In this document: positions 8,287-16,197 of the stretch, piece by piece
Layout: each line of letters starts with the position of its first letter
How positions within the stretch are numbered: the stretch's first letter is position 1
Assembly (NCBI GenBank): GCA_009843565.1
Contig: VYDF01000276.1
Location: 1 to 17,190 of the forward strand
From: Acidimicrobiia bacterium
GTDB lineage: Bacteria; Actinomycetota; Acidimicrobiia; Acidimicrobiales; Bin134
DNA length: 17,190 bases
Direction: 5' to 3'
The notes under the pieces: model-generated
Told to the model about the DNA's origin: nothing
Database searches by the model: none
Seen by the model: the letters and a program-made list of their open reading frames with translations, nothing else
Position numbers and translations under genes: made by a program

Positions 8287-11200
8287 CTGACGGGGCGGCA
8301 TTGACTTCGATCCCAAGTCCTTGGGACATCCGCGCTGATCTCGTCAAGAGGATCACAGATGATCTGTTAGGGCCACTCGATGGGGGGCACGAAGTCATTC
8401 GCGGCTACCAAATGGAAGGCGGCAGATGGGCATCCCCCGGTCGGATTCGGGATCGATATCTCGTGGGGATGCTCGCTCCAAAGGGAACCGTTGCCTCAGA
8501 TCCCGAGCGTGACGACGACGTTGGACCTGAGGAAGGCGATCAAGCCGGTGGTGGTGTGCAGGATGGACGCACTCCGCGGGTAGCACTAGCTCAATCGTCG
8601 ATGGGGTTGTCGGTGGTCGCCGACGAATCTGTCGACCGTTTGATCGCTCGGTGCCAATGGGGTCAGTACCTGCGGGAATTTGAAGGTCAAGAGGATGGTT
8701 CCCGGGCGGCAGTATGGGTTCGCCACCCCAAGCAGTTCGAAATCGACGTGCCGCTCAGGGCTGGCGAGTTCGACCCCTTGCCGGTAAATGGCGAAGGAGT
8801 ATTCCTTCGGGGACGGATAACTAAATCGGACTATGGCCCATGGCTCGTGACGGTGTTCTTGTCAAACGAGCAAGATCAAGTTGAGCGCAACAAAGACAGC
8901 AAGTGGTTGTTCCAGGCCCGCCTTGACCTTCTCGCACCCGAAAGAGCTGACGTGTTTCTCGGTCGAGAAGTGGCGACGGACGACGCCTTGTCTTGGTCTG
9001 TCTCCGAGCAGGTCGAGGTTGCCCAGCTCGACATGCAGTATCGAGATGTCGTGGAGTTCGCCGTTGGACATGGAGTCGGGACCGAGGTTGAAGTTTCAGC
9101 CAGCAATCCTCGTCGTGCTGTACGCGCTGGCACCACCGTGATCCCGAGACATGAGGTATGGCGCACTGACGCCCCCGATCCTGACGTCGTACCTGAGCTC
9201 AATGGCTTGATTGTTGATATGAAGGAGCTGGCCGAACTAGAGCCTCACAAACTCCGGATAGCCCTCTTACCGCTTGCCGAGGGATATCTGTCATGGCTTG
9301 ACGGCGAGCTGCACCGCATCGACGATACCGACTCCCGACTTGAGGGGCATGAGGCGACTGCTCGAGAAGCAGTCGCCCAGGCAAAGGAGGTGGCCCGAGC
9401 AATTGCCGATGGGATCGAACTGGTATGCACCGACAATGACGCGCTGGATGCTTTCCGATTTGCCAACCAAACCATGTGGAAGCAGCGCGTGCAGTCAGAG
9501 GCCATCGAGGCTCGGCGGCGAGATGAGGCACTTAGCTTGCGCGATGCCGTTGCGGGTGCCGACAAGCCTGAGAACCGGTCATGGCGTCCGTTTCAGTTGG
9601 CCTTCATCCTCTTGTGTATTCCGTCGCTGACCGATCCTCTCCATCCGGAAAGGAGTCAGGCGGGCGCACTTGCCGACTTGTTGTTCTTTCCGACTGGTGG
9701 CGGGAAGACTGAGGCTTATCTCGGATTGGTTGCCTATACCCTGGCGACTCGGCGCATGCAGGGTGTGGTTGGAACGGGTGAAGACGCTGTCGATGGTTCT
9801 GACGGCGTTGCTGTGTTGATGCGATACACCCTTCGGTTGCTCACCGCTCAGCAATTTCAGCGCGCCGCCACGCTGATGTGCGCCGCAGAATTGCTTCGTC
9901 AGCATCGTGCAAAGTCCGACCCCCGCTATGAGGGGTCACCGTTTCGCCTTGGTATGTGGGTGGGTGCCTCGGTGTCTCCCAACAAAGCAAGTGACGCCGA
10001 GAGGTTTGTTGAGGACGCCCGGCTTGGCGGCTACGGGGGCGGCCAGGCGACTCCGGTGCAGCTCACCGACTGCCCGTGGTGTGGTCGGGAGATTGATGCG
10101 GAGTCCGACTGTCGGTATGACGCAGTTCTTGCCCGCTTCCTGATCTTTTGCGGCGATGCGAAGGAGTGTTTGTTTACCGAAAGACGCACCGACGGTGAGG
10201 GCATACCAGTTGTCACCGTTGACGAGGAGATTTACCGGCTCGTTCCTTCATTTGTGATTGCCACGATCGACAAGTTCGCTCAGCTTCCCTGGAATGGGGC
10301 CACCACTACGTTGTTTGGGCAAGTCGAGTCTCGATGCGATAGGCACGGATACCGCAATCCCGACCTCGACCGATCCCACCGGTGGCATTGGGAAGAGCGC
10401 GATCATCACCAACCAGTTGATGGGCACCCAGAGGCCGACACGATTCAAGTCATGAGGCTTCGGCCACCAGATTTGATCATCCAAGACGAAATGCACCTCG
10501 TTACGGGGCCTCTTGGAACAATGACCGGCCTCTATGAGACAGCAATCGACCGGGTGGCCACATGGAGCCTTGATGGCCAGCCGATCCGTCCGAAGGTCGT
10601 GGCCTCCACCGCCACTATCCGTCGAGCCCGCCAGCAGGCGTGGTCGGTGTTCTGGCGAGAGTTGCGAGTGTTCCCGCCGCCCGTCCTCGATGTCCGGCGG
10701 TCATTCTTTGCAGAACAGGTGCCGCCAAGCCCTGAGACTCCGGGCCGCCTGTATCTGGGGATCTGTGCTCATGGAGAGCGGTTGAAACAAGTCGAGCTCC
10801 AGGTCTTTGCGTCAGTGATGGCGGCGGCCAAGGCGATTTGGGACGAACTGGGAGATGATGCCCTGGCCGCTGACCCATGGATGACGACGGTTGGGTATTT
10901 CAATGCGGTTCGTGAACTGGCTGGCATGCGGCGCATGGCAGAAGACGAACTGCGCACAAAACTCCGTCGGTCCCGCTTCACGACTGGTCTTGCGAATCGA
11001 ACCAGCGTCGATCTTGAAGAACTCACCTCGAGGGTGTCCTCCGACGACATCAAGTTGATCCTGCGTCGGCTTTTCGTCACCCACGAGCCTTCTCCTGGCA
11101 AAGACGCTGACAAGCCAGTTGACCTGCTGTTGGCGACCAACATGATCTCTGTCGGTGTAGATGTGCCTCGCTTTGGTTCGATGGTTGTTGTCGGTCAGCC

Positions 11201-11918
11201 AAGGGCCACTGCTGAGTACATTCAGGCGACATCCAGGGTCGGACGAGATCCGAAGGGCCCAGGTCTGGTCATCACGATTTACAACTGGGCACGACCACGA
11301 GACCTGTCGCATTACGAGACGTTCGACCACTATCACGCCACCTTCTACCGCCACGTCGAACCGCTTTCGGTCACCCCGTACTCAGGACGGGCCCTCGACA
11401 AGGGACTCACTGGGGTTCTCGTTTCGGCAGTACGACATGGTGACCATGACTGGAATCCCAATCCGGCGGCTCGTTCCCTGGTTCGTCCCGATGAGCGAAT
11501 AGCCGCTCACGTGGACGCCATTGCTAGTCGGGCGCAATCGGTCACCGGCAAGACCTCAGTTGGGACTCTGGTAGCTGATATGGCAAACAAACGCCTGGAC
11601 GCATGGGACCGCGAAGTCGCGTTACGGCCCGAATTGTCTTACACCAGGCGAACCGCTGATGATGTTCCGTTGCTGGACAAACCGGAGTCTGGAGACTGGG
11701 GCATCTGGACTTGTCCAAACTCACTTCGTGACACCGAGGTCCAGGTCAATCTCCAGATCATCGAAGATGACCCCACCTATCAGGCTCGTAATCAGCCTGC
11801 GATCGAGCTCGGCCTGGCAGAACCTGACGAGCAGGTAGCCACGGCGAGCGATGAAGAAGTTGATGAAGCCATCGAAGCCGATGAGGCAGAGGCTCAGAAC
11901 GTCAGAAGAGGAGTCTGA
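8283..11918 (+). CDS. drmA: DrmA, superfamily 2 helicase of DISARM
   Basis: The product is a 1211-residue helicase with a long N-terminal region before the motor. Walker A is PTGGGKT at 470-476, the Walker B box reads DEMH at 735-738 in place of DEAH or DEAD, and motif III is STAT at 775-778. A cysteine cluster between Walker A and B (C597, C600, C610, C623, C629) is a likely zinc-binding insertion. Lobe two has LLLATNMISVGVDV at 948-960 and QATSRVGRD at 981-989, then the YNWARPRDLSHYE segment. The C-terminus is strongly acidic. The start is a GTG inside the end of drmMI (GTGA overlap) with a GGGGG stretch just upstream. Known DISARM work places DrmA with DrmB in a DNA-engaging core complex. 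The end overlaps the drmB ATG by one base. The identity rests on motifs plus gene order. Confidence 0.95.
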   Translation: MTDGAALTSIPSPWDIRADLVKRITDDLLGPLDGGHEVIRGYQMEGGRWASPGRIRDRYLVGMLAPKGTVASDPERDDDVGPEEGDQAGGGVQDGRTPRVALAQSSMGLSVVADESVDRLIARCQWGQYLREFEGQEDGSRAAVWVRHPKQFEIDVPLRAGEFDPLPVNGEGVFLRGRITKSDYGPWLVTVFLSNEQDQVERNKDSKWLFQARLDLLAPERADVFLGREVATDDALSWSVSEQVEVAQLDMQYRDVVEFAVGHGVGTEVEVSASNPRRAVRAGTTVIPRHEVWRTDAPDPDVVPELNGLIVDMKELAELEPHKLRIALLPLAEGYLSWLDGELHRIDDTDSRLEGHEATAREAVAQAKEVARAIADGIELVCTDNDALDAFRFANQTMWKQRVQSEAIEARRRDEALSLRDAVAGADKPENRSWRPFQLAFILLCIPSLTDPLHPERSQAGALADLLFFPTGGGKTEAYLGLVAYTLATRRMQGVVGTGEDAVDGSDGVAVLMRYTLRLLTAQQFQRAATLMCAAELLRQHRAKSDPRYEGSPFRLGMWVGASVSPNKASDAERFVEDARLGGYGGGQATPVQLTDCPWCGREIDAESDCRYDAVLARFLIFCGDAKECLFTERRTDGEGIPVVTVDEEIYRLVPSFVIATIDKFAQLPWNGATTTLFGQVESRCDRHGYRNPDLDRSHRWHWEERDHHQPVDGHPEADTIQVMRLRPPDLIIQDEMHLVTGPLGTMTGLYETAIDRVATWSLDGQPIRPKVVASTATIRRARQQAWSVFWRELRVFPPPVLDVRRSFFAEQVPPSPETPGRLYLGICAHGERLKQVELQVFASVMAAAKAIWDELGDDALAADPWMTTVGYFNAVRELAGMRRMAEDELRTKLRRSRFTTGLANRTSVDLEELTSRVSSDDIKLILRRLFVTHEPSPGKDADKPVDLLLATNMISVGVDVPRFGSMVVVGQPRATAEYIQATSRVGRDPKGPGLVITIYNWARPRDLSHYETFDHYHATFYRHVEPLSVTPYSGRALDKGLTGVLVSAVRHGDHDWNPNPAARSLVRPDERIAAHVDAIASRAQSVTGKTSVGTLVADMANKRLDAWDREVALRPELSYTRRTADDVPLLDKPESGDWGIWTCPNSLRDTEVQVNLQIIEDDPTYQARNQPAIELGLAEPDEQVATASDEEVDEAIEADEAEAQNVRRGV

Positions 11919-13780
11919 TGAGCCGGGCCAGATCGAAGAAGAAGAGATACACATCTCGTCGTGTTGGGGGTGTCCGCCCTTCGCAGATGATTCACACCTA
12001 CGGGCCAGGATCGGTGTTGGACCTTCCAAGTATGTCGGTCGTGCTTACTGGAACCGACTTGTGGGACATAGACCACACCGAGCGAGTCCTCGAACCTCGT
12101 CTGATCGGAGCGGTGCGAGCGGTTCCAAGCTGCCACTTTGTTTCTGAGTTCCGGACACCGCCTTGGGAAGAAGAGACTGACAGTCCATTTGATGAGTGGG
12201 CTCGTATTGGGGTGCCAGTTCATCCCTTTCCGAGATGGCTTCGGTGTACCGGCTGTGACCTGCTCTCCCCGGTAGACCGCCAGCGATTCCAACTCGACGT
12301 CCCTGTCTTTCGGCCTGACCGGGTCCGATACTTTCATGACAGGTGTAAGGGTCGGCGACCACCCGCTGTGCCCGCTCGGTTCTTTGTGGCGTGTCCCGCT
12401 GGGCACATGGACGACTTTCCATGGGAAGAGTTTGTTCATCGCGGTGGTACTTGTTCTGGAGATTCGCCAATCCTCGAACTCAAGGAGGCCGGCAAGGCCA
12501 GCCGGGCGACAGATGTCCGAATCGTCTGTAAGACATGCAATGCGGATCGAGTGGTGCAAGACGCATTTGGCCATCAGGCCTACCGGCACCTCCCTCGTTG
12601 CCGGGGCCGACACCCCCACCTTCAGCGCTTTGAAGGCCCTTGCAATCAACCGACTCGTGCGCTGCTGCTCGGGGCGTCCAACGCGTGGTTCCCGGTCTAT
12701 CGATCAGCCCTCACCATCCCGACTGTCACTGGGGAGATCGAGCAGAAGGTCGCTGAGCATTGGGGCGACCTGAGTGATATCGAGGATCGCAGCGAATTCG
12801 ACTTCATTTTTCGTCGGCTAGTTAAGGGCGCAGGCGAAAGGGCCCTTCGATGGCTGCTTCGCTACGACCCCGACGATGTTTGGACTGCAATATCTGATCA
12901 TCGAGGTGAAAGCGAAAGTAACGCTGTCGGAAGCGATCTGCGAGGGCCTGAATGGGAGGCCTTCACCTCGGCTGTCCCGCCGAAGTCTGACGACTTCGAA
13001 GTGCGTGCCCTTGATATTCCTAGCGGATTCAAAAGGACGCTTGACCATCCAGTAGCAGTCGACCGGCTTCGAGAAGTGCAAGCGCTGTGCGGCTTCACAC
13101 GGATTGACGGGCCAGATGAGGCTGACGCCAATCGGATTGCCCCACTTTGGCGAGATCCCCAGTCCTGGTTGCCTGCTGCTGAGATTCGAGGCGAAGGGAT
13201 TCTCATCCGGCTACCAGAAGCGCGGGTCGAGCAGTGGGAAAAGGACTACGAGGACAGCGACCGATACCAGAATCTGATCCAGGCAACCCGGAATTGGCGC
13301 ACACGTCGCAATCTTCTTCCCGATGGTGGGATACCCCCCGCTCGGTTCGTGCTGCTGCACACACTTGCGCACCTCCTGTTGCACCAGGTCGCCCTCGATT
13401 GTGGCTACTCGACCGCTTCGATTAGGGAGCGCATCTACTGCCGGGAGTCTGGCGATCCCGTGGGACCTCCGATGGCGGGTGTGCTCCTGTACACGGCGTC
13501 TCCAGACTCCGAAGGAACTCTTGGCGGTCTTGTGGCCCTCTCTGAGCCGGCCCGGCTGGCTGGTGTCCTTCGAGAGGCACTGAGTCGGGCCAGACTCTGC
13601 TCGACCGATCCCATGTGTGCCGACCACCATGCTGGTTACCTGAGGGATGCACTTCACAACGCTGCCTGTCACGCTTGCCTGTTTACCCCTGAAACTTCAT
13701 GTGAAACTGGCAACCGATACCTCGACCGAGGAGCGGTGGTTCCGATTCTCGGCGGTCAAGACGTCGCCTACTTCAAATGA
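11918..13780 (+). CDS. drmB: DrmB, DUF1998 protein of DISARM
   Basis: The product is 620 residues. The N-terminus is very basic (MSRARSKKKRYTSRR). Several cysteine/histidine clusters follow: CTGC at 110-113, ACPAGH at 158-163, then KTCN and PRCRGRH, pointing to zinc binding. The C-terminal DUF1998 region begins around FVLLHTLAHLLLHQ (the LHTLAHL helix is at 480-486) and ends with a second cysteine set, C561, C567, C584, C587 and C595. DUF1998 proteins are found beside, or fused to, helicases. In DISARM DrmB is DrmA's partner and is needed for defence. A GAGGAG ribosome binding site lies about 5 bases before the ATG at 11918, inside the end of drmA. The last codons overlap drmC by four bases (ATGA). 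Confidence 0.95.
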   Translation: MSRARSKKKRYTSRRVGGVRPSQMIHTYGPGSVLDLPSMSVVLTGTDLWDIDHTERVLEPRLIGAVRAVPSCHFVSEFRTPPWEEETDSPFDEWARIGVPVHPFPRWLRCTGCDLLSPVDRQRFQLDVPVFRPDRVRYFHDRCKGRRPPAVPARFFVACPAGHMDDFPWEEFVHRGGTCSGDSPILELKEAGKASRATDVRIVCKTCNADRVVQDAFGHQAYRHLPRCRGRHPHLQRFEGPCNQPTRALLLGASNAWFPVYRSALTIPTVTGEIEQKVAEHWGDLSDIEDRSEFDFIFRRLVKGAGERALRWLLRYDPDDVWTAISDHRGESESNAVGSDLRGPEWEAFTSAVPPKSDDFEVRALDIPSGFKRTLDHPVAVDRLREVQALCGFTRIDGPDEADANRIAPLWRDPQSWLPAAEIRGEGILIRLPEARVEQWEKDYEDSDRYQNLIQATRNWRTRRNLLPDGGIPPARFVLLHTLAHLLLHQVALDCGYSTASIRERIYCRESGDPVGPPMAGVLLYTASPDSEGTLGGLVALSEPARLAGVLREALSRARLCSTDPMCADHHAGYLRDALHNAACHACLFTPETSCETGNRYLDRGAVVPILGGQDVAYFK

Positions 13781-14571
13781 GCGGGGTAGTTACTGACGCA
13801 GTGGTCGAAGCGGCACTGCACGTACCCGGTGATCTCCTGAACCTTGGCGCAGAGTCGGTTGAAAGTGCCTCCAAATGGTCCATGAAGTCGCAGTCAGCAC
13901 TGATCGAAGCCTCTCCAGCCCCTCATTACCGCGAGCACGCAGAGAGGATCGCGAATGCATGGTCACTCGCCCCCGAGGTTTCAGGGACTGTTGTAGCCGC
14001 TGCCATGAGGGCCGCCGCCTCAACCGCCGAAGCAGTACGCGCCGAACACAAAGTCAGTCTGGTCTGGACAGGCCCCCCAACCGAGGCCGTTGGCTTACGG
14101 ACGACACGCTCAGTGCTAAACACCATGGTGGCCAACGCGACCAAGACCCTCGTCTTCGTGTCGTTCGTGAGCTATGACGTTGCAGATCTAACTCGATCGC
14201 TTGCTAGCGCCATCGACCGGGGTGTGGAAGTCACCCTCATCCTCGAGACGCCCGACGACACCGGCGGCCCGCTAGTTCTTGGTCCCGACCATCCCTTCGC
14301 TCCCATCAAGAACACCGCTCACTTCTACCGATGGCCACTTGAAGCTCGCGAAGCCTTTTTTGCGGCCACGGCACGCCTCCACGCCAAGTGCGTGATCTCC
14401 GACCAATCCTCAGCTCTCATCACCAGCGCCAACCTCACCAGCGCCGGCATCAACGACAACATCGAACTCGGCGTCCTCATCGGAGCCGGCCCCCTGCCCA
14501 AGAGGCTTCACCGCCACTTGGGGCTACTCATCGAAGAGGGCACCTTGGAGAGGGTAGCTGTTCAGAACTGA
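13777..14571 (+). CDS. drmC: DrmC, single-HKD phospholipase-D-like protein of DISARM
   Basis: The product is 264 residues with one PLD/HKD motif, HAKCVISD at 202-209 (H202, K204, D209), followed by SANLTSAGINDN near 217-228 in which N219 fits the family's usual Asn. A strand-rich half (residues about 85-165, including TKTLVFVSFVSYDVAD) precedes the active site. The N-terminal ~80 residues are helical and alanine-rich. Having one HKD copy implies that two subunits form the active site, as in Nuc-type PLD nucleases. DrmC belongs to the drmABC core set, though published work suggests it may be less essential than the others. The start ATG overlaps the drmB stop; no strong ribosome binding site is visible, so translation is probably coupled. 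It is the last gene of the operon. Confidence 0.93.
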   Translation: MSGVVTDAVVEAALHVPGDLLNLGAESVESASKWSMKSQSALIEASPAPHYREHAERIANAWSLAPEVSGTVVAAAMRAAASTAEAVRAEHKVSLVWTGPPTEAVGLRTTRSVLNTMVANATKTLVFVSFVSYDVADLTRSLASAIDRGVEVTLILETPDDTGGPLVLGPDHPFAPIKNTAHFYRWPLEAREAFFAATARLHAKCVISDQSSALITSANLTSAGINDNIELGVLIGAGPLPKRLHRHLGLLIEEGTLERVAVQN

Positions 14572-14657
14572 TTTCCCATTCTGATATCTAAATGGAACTG
14601 GACTATAGCGATTGCTTTCATAGTAATAGGACCAATAGAAAGTTGGAAGGGGTGCAG

Positions 14658-15068
14658 TTAGTCGAATTGAATCCTCTCTGAAACCTCAGAGATATGATCT
14701 TCATGTTCTTTCTCGGCCAAGAGCCTAGCTTGCTCTTCATCTTGCTTTCTTTTCCGGTGTTGTTCGGCGTCTCTATTGACAACTTCCAAGACGGATTTGA
14801 GGGTGCTGACGTGTACTTCCTCAACTTCGTCAATGGTGGTCCCATCCAAGATGAGCTTGTCATTTACCATTCTAAGGATACCAGGTCTGTGCTTAGTAGT
14901 GAAAAGGGGTGGACGATCCCATGTCGATGCCAATAACTGTTGTTCAAATGCGTCAGGTTTGCGATTAAGCCTCAGGGGCACCTTGTACAGTGCCGATCCT
15001 CTAGTTCCGTCATTTCGTGGCGTACCGACTTCATCGGCAATTACTTCCAGTATTTTGAGGGGTTCCAC
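14658..15068 (-). CDS. Small hypothetical protein next to DISARM
   Basis: This is a 136-residue protein I do not recognise. It starts at a GTG (15068-15066) with AGGA at 15079-15076 seven bases upstream, a well-placed ribosome binding site. The first ~95 residues look globular (LKILEVIADEVG, then ALYKVPLRLN, then GILRMVNDKLILDG). Residues about 98-136 form a highly charged helix rich in Lys, Glu, Arg and Gln (RDAEQHRKRKQDEEQARLLA), probably a coiled coil. There is no signal peptide or membrane segment. The gene converges on drmC with an 86-base AT-rich gap in which I found no clear terminator. Its base composition is lower in GC than the DISARM genes. It may be an accessory defence gene or cargo; nothing in the sequence decides this. 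The overlapping frame at 14618-14863 is a shadow. Confidence 0.75.
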   Translation of the reverse strand: MEPLKILEVIADEVGTPRNDGTRGSALYKVPLRLNRKPDAFEQQLLASTWDRPPLFTTKHRPGILRMVNDKLILDGTTIDEVEEVHVSTLKSVLEVVNRDAEQHRKRKQDEEQARLLAEKEHEDHISEVSERIQFD

Positions 15069-15140
15069 TAAGTGATCCTTTCCGAAATGTGACGGCTATG
15101 GGCTGGCAGTGCCTGTCCGTGGCCGCCGGAGGGTACCCTG

Positions 15141-15182
15141 CCTGCTAATGAAATAGCAAGCTGTTTCATTTGTGTCAGCAGG
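15141..15182. repeat. Long interrupted inverted repeat
   Basis: Outer arms CCTGCT (15141-15146) and AGCAGG (15177-15182) enclose inner arms AATGAAA (15147-15153) and TTTCATT (15164-15170). Inside these, AGC (15155-15157) pairs with GCT (15060+100 to +102, that is 15160-15162). The only asymmetries are a T/G pair at 15154/15163, an AA centre and the six bases TGTGTC on the right side. No T-tract follows, so it is not an ordinary terminator. It lies upstream of the minus-strand hypothetical gene (start 15068) and before the amidohydrolase stump. It could be an operator, a processed RNA hairpin, or a recombination-related structure at the island edge. Confidence 0.5.
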
Positions 15183-15294
15183 ATCCTGTCTCAGTAGGCG
15201 TGAGAGTGGCTATAGAAATTCGAATCGGCCAGGCGTTCAGGGCTACGGGTCGGGGCAGGGTGGTGGAGAGCTACTGCTCCTACCTGGTGGCATC

Positions 15295-15495
15295 TACCCC
15301 GACACCGTGGCGTCTGAGCCCATCGTGGAGCGCACCGACCTTCCCAGAGGCTGCGAGCGCCTCTACGCCGACGCCGTCGGCATCGAGTACGTGCTCGTCA
15401 ACGGCACCGAGATCATCACCGCGGGTGAGCCCACCGGCGCCGCCCTCGCCACCCTCCTCCTATCCGGTCGCGACGCCGAAAAGGTGCTGCCGTAG
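15295..15495 (+). pseudogene. 3' remnant of an amidohydrolase (D-aminoacylase-like) gene
   Basis: The last ~66 residues of the frame ending at the TAG 15493-15495 read like the C-terminus of N-acyl-D-amino-acid deacylase-type amidohydrolases. They begin near YPDTVASEP, continue through LPRGCERLYADAVG and VLVNGTEIITAGEP, and end in GRDAEKVLP. These enzymes are normally about 500 residues or more, and no catalytic metal-binding part is present upstream. The sequence before about 15295 is glycine/leucine-rich and unlike the family, so the gene has lost its 5' part. GC here is about 70% by a 60-base hand count, much higher than the preceding island. It ends 18 bases before the convergent NYN gene. 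A small translated product from an upstream start (frame open from 15172) cannot be excluded but would not be an enzyme. Confidence 0.7.
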
Positions 15496-15513
15496 AGGGT
15501 GTTATGGAGGGGC

Positions 15514-16143
15514 CTATTGTCTGGCTGGCAGCCATCCGGCAGGTGCCTGAAGCTCGATTCCTTCAGGTGTGACTACTGGATCGGGAAGACGGTTCGATCG
15601 AATTTTGCCTTTGCCGATGGTAAAGCTCTCATTAGCGACACGCTTTAGTTCAGCCGAGTGGCGTTTAGGAGGGAATGCTACGATGATGCGTTTGTTGGGA
15701 AAGCGGGTGTGGATGGACTCGATTGCCGGTACAAGGCCGCTGTCTCCTGATACGACCATCGCCACATCGAAGCGGTCATCGAAGGCATCATCGAGAATGC
15801 GTACAGCGATGTTCACGTCGGTCTTCTTCTCTTCATGCTTGGTCCACTCGTTTCCGCAGTTGGGGCACTTCATGGTTTTCGAAAGAAAGTGGCCGAAATC
15901 GATCTCAATCCCGCCTCGTGCACGTAGTGCTTCGATAAAGGTCGATTGGCGCTTAGCTTTGGGAGGATTGTTGCGAACCATGGTGGTGAAGTAGCGGACA
16001 AGTTCAAGTCGCTGTTGGGGCTTGAGAAGCGACTGTGCCATTGCAGTCAAGTCGAGCCACCGGGAGCTGTGAAGACGCGCATCGCAAATGCCGTGGTAGA
16101 AGTTGTAGCCGTCGATGTAAGTAATGGTCCGTTCAGAGCTCAT
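15514..16143 (-). CDS. NYN-domain (PIN-like) putative ribonuclease
   Basis: The product is 209 residues with the NYN fold seen in LabA-like proteins and related to PIN nucleases. The first acidic motif is YIDGYNFYHG (D11), the central one EEKKTDVNIAV (E104, D109), and the third VSGDSGLVPAI (D134), giving the expected metal-binding set. A CPNC knuckle at 93-96 sits in the middle; only one CxxC is visible. The C-terminal ~25 residues (PDPVVTPEGIEL onward) are an extension beyond the domain. The ATG at 16143 is the first start in a frame that stays open upstream without ATG, GTG or TTG for at least 17 codons; the ribosome binding site is weak. NYN proteins are generally metal-dependent RNases; the substrate here is unknown. 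The upstream region is shared with a plus-strand promoter-like element and short structured transcript candidate. Confidence 0.88.
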   Translation of the reverse strand: MSSERTITYIDGYNFYHGICDARLHSSRWLDLTAMAQSLLKPQQRLELVRYFTTMVRNNPPKAKRQSTFIEALRARGGIEIDFGHFLSKTMKCPNCGNEWTKHEEKKTDVNIAVRILDDAFDDRFDVAMVVSGDSGLVPAIESIHTRFPNKRIIVAFPPKRHSAELKRVANESFTIGKGKIRSNRLPDPVVTPEGIELQAPAGWLPARQ

Positions 16144-16160
16144 GGCTTGGATGACAATAC

Positions 16161-16191
16161 TTGACGTGTCGTCGCTCTCAGCGGATAGGAT
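16161..16191 (+). promoter_or_regulatory. Promoter-like element TTGACG / TAGGAT
   Basis: TTGACG at 16161-16166 and TAGGAT at 16186-16191 resemble a housekeeping sigma -35/-10 pair, with a spacer of 19 bases that is a little long. It points rightward, away from the NYN gene (start 16143), into the hairpin region ending at a terminator at about 16256. Expected transcription would start near 16198. This is an inference from hexamers only. Confidence 0.35.
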
Positions 16192-16197
16192 GAAGCC

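Noticed and set aside
11894..12649. 251-codon open frame on the minus strand
   Set aside because: It is antisense to drmB, including the conserved cysteine clusters, and has no family-like sequence.
14675..14692. Perfect 7-bp hairpin TCTCTGA-AACC-TCAGAGA as a drmC terminator
   Set aside because: No T-tract follows on either strand and it lies within the last codons of the minus-strand hypothetical gene.
15179..15188. Palindrome CAGGATCCTG as a separate operator
   Set aside because: It overlaps the right arm of the larger inverted repeat and is built on a common GGATCC hexamer; no independent support.
15569..15994. 141-codon open frame on the plus strand
   Set aside because: It is antisense to the NYN gene, whose catalytic motifs are clear; its serine/arginine-rich translation is typical of a shadow frame.
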